NCBI GenBank assembly: GCA_964478415.1
Contig: CAYZII010000063.1
Location: 1 to 12,161, forward strand
Source of the DNA: Sulfuricystis sp964478415
GTDB taxonomy: Bacteria > Pseudomonadota > Gammaproteobacteria > Burkholderiales > Rhodocyclaceae
Reading direction: 5' to 3'
Length of the DNA: 12,161 bases
Shown piece after piece: positions 7,216 to 12,161 of the stretch. The first letter of the stretch is position 1. Each line of letters starts with the position of its first letter. The notes under the pieces were generated by a model. That model saw nothing but the letters and a program-made list of their open reading frames with translations. It was not told the DNA's origin and ran no database searches. Both the position numbers and the translations under genes were made by a program.

Positions 7216-8258
7216 GTTGTCCTGCCCTTCATTGTTATCCAGCTCTCCAGCAGCATCACGCCGAGGGCCAGGATCACCGGGCCGAGGAAGATGCCGACGA
7301 AGCCGAAGGCCAATACGCCGCCGAACACGCCCAAGGCGACGAGCAGGATCGGCAGGCTGGCGGTGCGGCTGATCAGGAGCGGCTTGATGAAATTATCGAC
7401 GCTGCTGATCACCGCCAGGCCCCAGACGAGCATGAAAATCGCCCAGCCGGTCTCGTTCTGGCTGTAGAGCCACCAGGCCGCGCCGCCCCAGATCAGCGGC
7501 GGGCCGACCGGGATCATTGACAGGAAGAAGGTTGCTGCCGCGAGTAGCAGTGCCGCCGGCACACCGGCGATCAGAAAGCCAATCAAGGCCACCAGCGCCT
7601 GGGCGAGCGCGGTACCGATGATGCCGATCATCACACCCATCACCGTCGAGCGTGCCAGCGCCAGCATGCGGCTGCCGAGTTCGCCGCCGATGCGCTGTGC
7701 GAAAAGTTCGAGACGGCTGCCGAGCAGATGTCCGTCGCGATAGAAGAAGAAGGCGATCAGCACCACCAGCGTCAGTTCCAGCAAGCCTTGGCCGATCAGC
7801 GTCGCGGCGGCGGTGAGGAATTTGCGCGTCGGTTCGAACAGTTGCCTGCCAAGCTGGGCGAGCTCTGCATGGTTGGCGGCGAGTTTGCGCCAGTAAGCAT
7901 CGAGCGGCTCGCCGACCAATGGCAGCGTGCCGAGCCAGGTGGGCGGGGCATAGTCGCCAGCTTCGAACCAGGGTCGCAGCAAGTCGATCAGCTGCGTGAC
8001 GGCGTCGGCGACGGTCGCCGCCAGATAGGACATCGGCAATAGCACGGCGGTAGCCAGGACGAGGGTGCTTACTAGCGCCGCCAACGTTGCGCGGCCGTGA
8101 AAACGTCTTTCTAGCCAGGCGTACATCGGCCAGGTGGTCAGGCAAAGGATCGCCGCGAACAGCAGGGCGGGGAGGAACGGCGCCAGCACCCAGACCGTGC
8201 CGAGGATGATCAGGGCGGCGAGGACGATCCGGGCATGAGCGCGGGTGTTCTCGGTCAT
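7212..8258 (-). CDS. AI-2E/PerM family putative transporter (UPF0118)
   Basis: This is a 348-residue polytopic inner-membrane protein of the AI-2E transporter family, which includes PerM, TqsA and YdiK types. About eight hydrophobic segments are visible: two close together near the N-terminus (about 10-48), one at about 58-85, one at about 155-175, and a cluster from about 205 to 340. A long soluble section lies at about 90-150. Family-typical stretches are SSVDNFIKPLLI and the Gly-rich GVFGGVLAFGFVGIFLGPV near the C-terminus. The substrate is unknown: members have been linked to AI-2 export or to Na+/H+ exchange, and the sequence does not decide. It starts 24 bases after ruvA and overlaps ruvB by ATGA, so it is probably co-transcribed with the ruv genes although no functional link is known. 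Confidence 0.9.
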   Translation of the reverse strand: MTENTRAHARIVLAALIILGTVWVLAPFLPALLFAAILCLTTWPMYAWLERRFHGRATLAALVSTLVLATAVLLPMSYLAATVADAVTQLIDLLRPWFEAGDYAPPTWLGTLPLVGEPLDAYWRKLAANHAELAQLGRQLFEPTRKFLTAAATLIGQGLLELTLVVLIAFFFYRDGHLLGSRLELFAQRIGGELGSRMLALARSTVMGVMIGIIGTALAQALVALIGFLIAGVPAALLLAAATFFLSMIPVGPPLIWGGAAWWLYSQNETGWAIFMLVWGLAVISSVDNFIKPLLISRTASLPILLVALGVFGGVLAFGFVGIFLGPVILALGVMLLESWITMKGRTT

Positions 8259-8282
8259 GCAGGGATTCTACGCCTAGCGTGG

Positions 8283-8882
8283 TCACGCTTTCGCCAGCAG
8301 CTTGAGAGCGGCGCGGATGCCGGCGGCGACCTCGACCTCGGGGGGCAGTTGCTGCATCGCGGCGATTGCCTCGCGTTCGTGGTAGCCGAGGGCGAGCAGC
8401 GCGTTGAGGATGTCGCTCGCGGCATCGTGACTGGTCGGGGGTGCCATCTCGCCCGCGCCGATTTTCGTCATGTCGCCGCCCGTCGGCAGTTTGCCTTTGA
8501 GTTCTAGCAACAGGCGTTCGGCGGTCTTTTTGCCGATGCCCGGGATCTTGACCAGCCGGCTGCTGTCCTGACGCGCCACGGCCTGGGCGAGTTCCTGCAC
8601 AGTGAGGCCGGAGAGCACAGCCAGCGCGATGCGTGCACCGATACCGGAAATTTTCAGCAACTGACGGAAGGTCGCCCGCTCGCCCTCGGTGAGAAAACCG
8701 AACAGCAGATGCGCATCCTCGCGCACGACGAGATGGGTGACGAGATTGACGTTCTCACCGAGGCTCGGCAGGTGGTAGAAGGTGCTCATCGGCACGTCGA
8801 TCTCATAGCCGACGCCAGCGACATCGACGAGAATCTGCGGCGGATTCTTTTCCAGCAGAATGCCACTGAGACGGCCGATCAT
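8283..8882 (-). CDS. ruvA: Holliday junction branch migration protein RuvA
   Basis: RuvA binds four-way DNA junctions as a tetramer and loads RuvB. The 199-residue protein begins MIGRLSGILLEK, the usual start of domain I (OB fold). Two helix-hairpin-helix motifs follow (about 71-82, LLKISGIGARIA, and about 107-118, LVKIPGIGKKTA). Domain II runs on with ERLLLELKGKL. After a flexible linker, domain III at about 153-199 (ASDILNALLALGYHEREA) contacts RuvB. Length is normal. The ATG overlaps the ruvC stop as ATGA and an AGGAAAGGG stretch lies upstream. Confidence 0.98.
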   Translation of the reverse strand: MIGRLSGILLEKNPPQILVDVAGVGYEIDVPMSTFYHLPSLGENVNLVTHLVVREDAHLLFGFLTEGERATFRQLLKISGIGARIALAVLSGLTVQELAQAVARQDSSRLVKIPGIGKKTAERLLLELKGKLPTGGDMTKIGAGEMAPPTSHDAASDILNALLALGYHEREAIAAMQQLPPEVEVAAGIRAALKLLAKA

Positions 8883-9400
8883 ACGAGACGCCCTTTCCTG
8901 ATGCGAAAAGTTTGTGTCGGGATGTTACCCAAGCCCTGACCCGCATGCGCGTGGCAGATCGCACAGGCGAGCGCATCGGCGGCATCCCGCGAAGGCTCGC
9001 CGGCCAGGGCCAGCAGACGCATTACCATGTGGGCGACCTGTTCCTTCGCCGCCTTGCCGTGGCCGACCACCGCCTGCTTGATCTGCAACGCAGTGTATTC
9101 GGCGACCGGCAGATGCGCCCCCACTAAAGCCGCGATTGCCGCGCCGCGCGCTTCGCCTAGTCGCAGTGTCGATTGGGGGTTGACGTTGACGAACACTTTC
9201 TCGATCGCCGCCTCGTTGGGTTGCCAGGTCGCAATCACTTCGGCGAGCCCGTCGCGGAGGGACTTGAGGCGCTGCGGCAGTGGCTCGTTCTCATGGCTGC
9301 GGATGCGCCCGCTCGCGACATAGCTGAGCTTCTGACCCGTCTTGTCGATGAGGCCGAAACCGGTAATGCGCAGCCCCGGGTCGATGCCCAGGATACGCAC
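8879..9400 (-). CDS. ruvC: Crossover junction endodeoxyribonuclease RuvC
   Basis: RuvC is the RNase H-fold resolvase that cuts Holliday junctions bound by RuvAB. With the GTG at 9398-9400 as start, the protein has 173 residues, the same as the Escherichia coli enzyme. The acidic catalytic set falls at D7 (GIDPG), E67 (AIEKVF), D139 and D142 (DAADALA), matching the known D7/E66/D138/D141. An in-frame TTG at 9422-9424 would add eight residues (MTGSDVSC) and is the alternative. Neither start has a good Shine-Dalgarno site. The GTG is preferred because family members usually begin MRILGIDPG. The yebC stop lies 42 bases upstream of the chosen start. Confidence 0.95.
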   Translation of the reverse strand: MRILGIDPGLRITGFGLIDKTGQKLSYVASGRIRSHENEPLPQRLKSLRDGLAEVIATWQPNEAAIEKVFVNVNPQSTLRLGEARGAAIAALVGAHLPVAEYTALQIKQAVVGHGKAAKEQVAHMVMRLLALAGEPSRDAADALACAICHAHAGQGLGNIPTQTFRIRKGRLV

Positions 9401-9442
9401 GCAGGAAACATCGGAGCCTGTCAAGGGAACGCTCTAAAGTGC

Positions 9443-10174
9443 TCAGCCAGCGGTTTCCAGCGCTGCGGTGGTATAGACCTCCTGCACGTCGTCGAGGTCT
9501 TCGAGCGCATCGAGCAGCTTGCGCATCCTCACCGCATCCTCGCCGGCGAGCACGGTCTCGTTTTCCGGCTTCATCGTCACTTCGGCATATTCGGCCTTGA
9601 AACCGGCGGCGGCGAGCGCCTCCTTGACCGCCAGGAAATCGCCGGGTGCGGTGATGACCTCGATCGAACCGTCGTCGTTGGTCGTCACGTCTTCCGCGCC
9701 TGCCTCGATGGCTGCTTCCATCAATTTCGCCTCGTCGGTGCCGGGGGCGAATACCAGCAGTCCGCAGTGCTTGAACATGAAGGCGACACAGCCATCTGTG
9801 CCCATGTTACCGCCATATTTGCTGAAGACGTGGCGCACTTCGGCAACGGTGCGCGTCTTGTTGTCGGTCAGGCAATCGACCATCACCGCTGCGCCGCCCG
9901 GGCCGTAGCCCTCGTAACGCGCCTCGATGTAGTCGACGCCGGCCAGCTCGCCGGTGCCTTTCTTGATCGCATTCTCGATCTTGTCCTTGGGCATGTTGAC
10001 GCTCTTGGCCTTTTCGATGGCCAGGCGCAGACGCGGATTGAACGACGGATCGCCGCCGCCCAGCTTGGCGGCGACAGTGATTTCCTTGGCGACACGGGAG
10101 AAGGCGGCACCCCGCTTCTCGTCCTGACGGCCTTTACGATGCTGAATGTTGGCCCATTTGGAATGTCCGGCCAT
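9443..10174 (-). CDS. yebC: YebC/TACO1 family protein
   Basis: This 243-residue protein matches the YebC/PmpR/TACO1 family throughout. It has the N-terminal AGHSKWANIQHRKGRQD, the NMPKDKIENAIKKGTG segment, the ARYEGYGPGGAAVMVDCLTDN motif by parts, and a C-terminal DALEDLDDVQEVYTTA. Members were long annotated as transcription regulators. More recent work on bacterial and mitochondrial homologues points to a ribosome-associated role in translating proline-rich stretches. I infer nothing more specific here. The ATG at 10174 is preceded five bases upstream by GAGGAA (complement of 10180-10185). It is the first gene of the minus-strand run and sits just before ruvC, a frequent arrangement in proteobacteria. 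Confidence 0.97.
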   Translation of the reverse strand: MAGHSKWANIQHRKGRQDEKRGAAFSRVAKEITVAAKLGGGDPSFNPRLRLAIEKAKSVNMPKDKIENAIKKGTGELAGVDYIEARYEGYGPGGAAVMVDCLTDNKTRTVAEVRHVFSKYGGNMGTDGCVAFMFKHCGLLVFAPGTDEAKLMEAAIEAGAEDVTTNDDGSIEVITAPGDFLAVKEALAAAGFKAEYAEVTMKPENETVLAGEDAVRMRKLLDALEDLDDVQEVYTTAALETAG

Positions 10175-10179
10175 GGCTA

Positions 10180-10185
10180 TTCCTC
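10180..10185 (-). promoter_or_regulatory. Ribosome binding site of yebC
   Basis: The minus strand reads GAGGAA five bases before the yebC ATG, a strong Shine-Dalgarno match that fixes the start at 10174. Confidence 0.8.
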
Positions 10186-10188
10186 ACT

Positions 10189-10204
10189 TAAAATTGAAAT
10201 TTTA
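10189..10204. promoter_or_regulatory. AT-rich palindrome / candidate divergent -10 region between yebC and the DUF853 gene
   Basis: Perfect 7-bp arms, TAAAATT (10189-10195) and AATTTTA (10198-10204), flank a 2-base centre within the 46-bp divergent gap. Each strand reads TAAAAT, five of six bases of the -10 consensus, at 10189-10194 (plus) and 10204-10199 (minus). This would place starts about 15-20 bases before each gene. No good -35 hexamer is seen on either side, so the site could also be an operator or simply AT-rich promoter DNA. Confidence 0.4.
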
Positions 10205-10220
10205 CAAACTTGGAGTAGTC

Positions 10221-11732
10221 ATGCCCACCTTGCTACCCATTGCCAGTCATGGTAACCGCACCCTGGGGTTACCAGCCTCACTCGCCAACCGTCATGGCCT
10301 GATCACAGGCGCCACCGGCACCGGCAAGACCGTCACGTTGCAGCGCATGACCGAGCAGTTTTCCGCCATCGGCGTGCCGGTATTCCTTGCCGACGTCAAA
10401 GGGGATCTCTCCGGTCTCGGCACACCCGGCACGCTTTCCGACAAGCTGCAGAAGCGCATCACGATGCTAGGCATCACTGATTGGCAGCCGAGGGCGAACC
10501 CGGTGGTTTTCTGGGACGTGTTCGGCAAGCAGGGCCATCCGGTGCGCGCGACCGTCTCCGACATGGGGCCGCTTCTGCTCTCGCGTCTGCTCGGCTTGAA
10601 CGAGACTCAGGAAGGCGTGCTGTCGATCGTCTTCCGTATCGCTGATGACAATGGCCTGCTATTGCTGGACCTCAAGGACCTGCGTGCGATGGTGCAATAC
10701 GTCGGTGACAACGCAGCGCAGTTCAAGACCCAGTATGGCAACATCTCCGCAGCCTCTGTCGGTGCGATCCAGCGCGGCCTGCTCAGCCTAGAAAGCCAGG
10801 GTGGCGAGGCGTTTTTCGGTGAGCCGATGCTCGACATCTTCGATCTGATGCAAACCCAGGATGGGCGCGGTGTGGTGAATATCCTCGCCGCCGACCAGTT
10901 GATGCAGGCGCCGAAAGTCTATGCCACCTTCCTGCTCTGGCTGCTGGCCGAACTCTTTGAGCAGCTGCCCGAGGTCGGCGATCTGGACAAGCCCAAGCTG
11001 GTGTTTTTCTTCGATGAAGCGCATCTGCTCTTCGACGATGCGCCCGCGGCGCTGGTCGACAAGGTCGAGCAAGTGGTACGCCTGATCCGTTCGAAAGGGG
11101 TTGGCGTCTATTTCGTCACGCAGAATCCGCTCGACATTCCAGAAAAGATTCTCGGCCAGCTCGGCAACCGCGTGCAGCATGCGTTGAGAGCCTTTACGCC
11201 GCGTGACCAGAAGGCCGTCCAGACGGCAGCGCAAACCCTGCGCCAGAATCCACGCTTCAGCGCCGAACAAGCCATCACCGAGCTGGGAGTCGGCGAGGCG
11301 CTGGTCTCTTTCCTCGATGAAAAAGGCACACCGAGCATCGTCGAGCGGGCCTGGATACTGCCGCCAGCATCGCGCATCGGCCCGATGACGCCGGAAGAGC
11401 GCGCCGAAGCGATCCGCAACTCACTGCTCTACGGTCATTATGAAAAAGTCGTCGATCGCGAGTCTGCCTATGAAATCCTGCAGGCGCGTATAGCGCCCGA
11501 GTCGGCGTCAGAAGTCGGCGCTGGCGGAGCGGCACCCCGGCAGGAAGCCTCTGTCGGTGGAGGCTTGCTCGGCGAAATCCTGTTCGGGCGTACCGGGCCC
11601 CGTGGCGGGCGCAGCGACGGTCTGGTGCAGGCTGCGGCGAAAAGCGTCACACGTACCATCGCCAGCCAGATCGGGCGTGAGCTCGTGCGCGGCGTGCTGG
11701 GCTCTTTGCTGGGTGGCGTCCGACGCCGTTGA
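10221..11732 (+). CDS. HerA/FtsK-like P-loop ATPase, DUF853 (YjgR) family
   Basis: This 503-residue protein belongs to the DUF853 family represented by Escherichia coli YjgR, within the HerA/FtsK class of ring ATPases; its cellular role is not established. It has Walker A GATGTGKT at 30-37, a conserved LADVKGDLSG at 56-65, Walker B KLVFFFDEAH at 259-268, and a polar FVTQNP segment at 298-303. An arginine-containing LGNRVQHALRAFTPRDQ follows at 314-330 and probably serves as sensor and trans-acting finger. The C-terminus (about 470-503) is Gly-rich, then basic. The ATG at 10221 follows TTGGAG at six-base distance. In-frame codons upstream would read through the intergenic palindrome and yebC, so they were rejected. 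It is divergent from the ruv run. Nuclease or NurA-like partners are not seen. Confidence 0.93.
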   Translation: MPTLLPIASHGNRTLGLPASLANRHGLITGATGTGKTVTLQRMTEQFSAIGVPVFLADVKGDLSGLGTPGTLSDKLQKRITMLGITDWQPRANPVVFWDVFGKQGHPVRATVSDMGPLLLSRLLGLNETQEGVLSIVFRIADDNGLLLLDLKDLRAMVQYVGDNAAQFKTQYGNISAASVGAIQRGLLSLESQGGEAFFGEPMLDIFDLMQTQDGRGVVNILAADQLMQAPKVYATFLLWLLAELFEQLPEVGDLDKPKLVFFFDEAHLLFDDAPAALVDKVEQVVRLIRSKGVGVYFVTQNPLDIPEKILGQLGNRVQHALRAFTPRDQKAVQTAAQTLRQNPRFSAEQAITELGVGEALVSFLDEKGTPSIVERAWILPPASRIGPMTPEERAEAIRNSLLYGHYEKVVDRESAYEILQARIAPESASEVGAGGAAPRQEASVGGGLLGEILFGRTGPRGGRSDGLVQAAAKSVTRTIASQIGRELVRGVLGSLLGGVRRR

Positions 11733-11747
11733 GTTTTAGCTGTCGCT

Positions 11748-11762
11748 GCGGTGACTCACCGC
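11748..11762 (+). terminator. Hairpin after the DUF853 gene, possible weak terminator
   Basis: GCGGTG and CACCGC form a perfect 6-bp stem with a 3-base loop, 15 bases after the stop codon of the ATPase gene. There is no T-run after it, so intrinsic termination is uncertain; it may act with Rho or only protect the 3' end. Confidence 0.3.
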
Positions 11763-11766
11763 GACG

Positions 11767-11803
11767 GCATGCAGCAACTCACTGTCGCGGCAGCGCTGCA
11801 TGC
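11767..11803. repeat. 9-bp inverted repeat GCATGCAGC / GCTGCATGC
   Basis: GCATGCAGC at 11767-11775 and GCTGCATGC at 11795-11803 are perfect inverted copies separated by 19 bases. The right arm abuts the -10-like TATTCT at 11804-11809. No T-tract follows on either strand, so it is not a clear terminator; an operator or a stem is possible. Confidence 0.55.
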
Positions 11804-12161
11804 TATTCTCGCCATCTGACGATACAAACCTCTGCCTGACAAGTCGTGAGGGCGGGCTGCGGTGTGGTGGGACTGGGTGATGCCTTGCATCCAGCACACC
11901 GATCCAAAAGAGCCTTTTTTAGGATTTCGTTCTCGCGCTTGAGCCGGATGTTCTCGGCCCGTACCCGCGAGCGCTCCATCTGTTCCGGCGTCACCACCTT
12001 GGCTTCCGGCCCATTGAGCTTGCCGGCCTCGAATGCCTTGACCCAGTTGCGCAGGGTCCGGTCGCCGATCCCCAGTTCCCTCGACACGGCGCCAATGCTC
12101 AGACCTCCCTTGACTCGCTTCACGGCCTGCTCCTTGAACTCGGCCGTAAACTCCCGCTTCG
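11803..12161 (-). pseudogene. IS3-family OrfA (transposase N-terminal helix-turn-helix), partial and truncated
   Basis: The frame is open from the right window edge and reads KREFTAEFKEQA before a GTG codon at 12121-12123, so the true start lies just outside the window. Visible parts are a Tnp_1-type helix-turn-helix (LSIGAVSRELGIGDRTL followed by RNWVKAF) and a leucine-zipper segment (RAENIRLKRENEILKKA), the standard OrfA layout of IS3-family elements. After ILKKA (about 11911) similarity ends and the frame continues for about 35 unrelated residues to a TAG at 11803-11805. No OrfB with a DDE integrase core follows to the left, so the element is a remnant and almost certainly cannot move by itself. 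The IS3 assignment is firm; the subgroup is not determined. Confidence 0.8.
11911..12161 (-). mobile_element. Truncated IS3-family insertion sequence (OrfA end)
   Basis: Only the orfA portion lies in the window, and the rest of the upstream end must be right of 12161. On the OrfB side the recognisable IS sequence stops near 11911, next to the slippery heptamer A AAA AAG (complement of 11914-11920) at which IS3 elements make the OrfAB fusion. No terminal inverted repeat or target duplication is visible at this end, which supports deletion and not a complete insertion. Confidence 0.7.

Larger units (their letters stand above)
11733..11910. other. Non-coding stretch between the DUF853 gene and the IS fragment
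   Basis: No protein family or RNA family is recognisable here. It holds two hairpin-forming sequences (GCGGTG ACT CACCGC at 11748-11762 and a longer inverted repeat at 11767-11803). It also holds a TGCTATTCT extended -10-like element at 11801-11809 followed by a GC-rich CGCC, and a short frame of 26 codons starting ATG at 11800, with no ribosome site. It may be the promoter end of a gene displaced by the IS, but that gene cannot be named. Confidence 0.5.

Noticed and set aside
8276..8289. Palindrome AGCGTG-GT-CACGCT over the ruvA stop codon as a terminator
   Set aside because: Six-base arms with a two-base centre cannot form a good RNA hairpin loop, there is no T-run, and the permease gene follows within 24 bases.
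9419..9424. TTGACA on the minus strand before ruvC as a -35 box
   Set aside because: No acceptable -10 hexamer is found at 16-18 base spacing, and it would lie at the start of ruvC itself.
9173..10255. Long plus-strand open frame (360 codons) opposite ruvC and yebC
   Set aside because: It lies wholly opposite two well-conserved genes, shows no recognisable domain, and long antisense frames are expected in GC-rich coding DNA.
11806..11910. Possible small RNA (SRP/4.5S, 6S or tRNA) between the inverted repeat and the IS
   Set aside because: The conserved SRP core (GGTCAGG ... GGAAGCAGCC), 6S closing motifs and a tRNA cloverleaf are not present on either strand.
1..12161. CRISPR array, prophage, toxin-antitoxin or defence island
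   Set aside because: No regularly spaced direct repeats, phage structural genes or small paired genes were seen; all but the right end is housekeeping sequence.

Overview
The window is GC-rich, roughly 60% G+C by eye, and compact. It holds a core chromosomal region of a Gram-negative bacterium. The gene order and the protein sequences fit a betaproteobacterium, perhaps Rhodocyclales-like. That placement is inferred from sequence style and not from any database search.

Bases 1-10174 carry one long run of minus-strand genes. In order of transcription (right to left) they are yebC, ruvC, ruvA, an AI-2E/PerM-type permease, ruvB, ybgC, tolQ, tolR, tolA, tolB, pal, cpoB (ybgF), queE and queC. The queC gene runs off the left edge. 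Most junctions are start/stop overlaps of 1-4 bases and no gap exceeds about 45 bases, so the set probably forms one or a few overlapping transcription units. It combines three modules: Holliday-junction processing (RuvABC), the Tol-Pal envelope-constriction machine with its accessory proteins YbgC and CpoB, and two steps of 7-deazaguanine (queuosine precursor) synthesis. The same overall order (yebC-ruvCAB-ybgC-tolQRAB-pal-ybgF-queE-queC) is known from Pseudomonas. The local departure is the permease between ruvA and ruvB.

Bases 10175-10220 form a 46-bp divergent intergenic region with an AT-rich palindrome. From it a plus-strand gene (10221-11732) is read, encoding a HerA/FtsK-like P-loop ATPase of the DUF853/YjgR family.

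Bases 11733-11910 hold no recognisable gene but contain nested inverted repeats. Bases 11911-12161 hold a minus-strand fragment of an IS3-family OrfA. Its similarity stops at the A AAA AAG motif where OrfA normally frameshifts into OrfB, so this is probably a truncated insertion sequence.

I found no convincing new multi-gene system. The most useful leads are the permease inside the ruv cluster, the possible internal promoter and missing Shine-Dalgarno site at tolB, the unusual TolA spacer, the DUF853 ATPase divergent from the ruv genes, and the truncated IS junction with its neighbouring inverted repeats.
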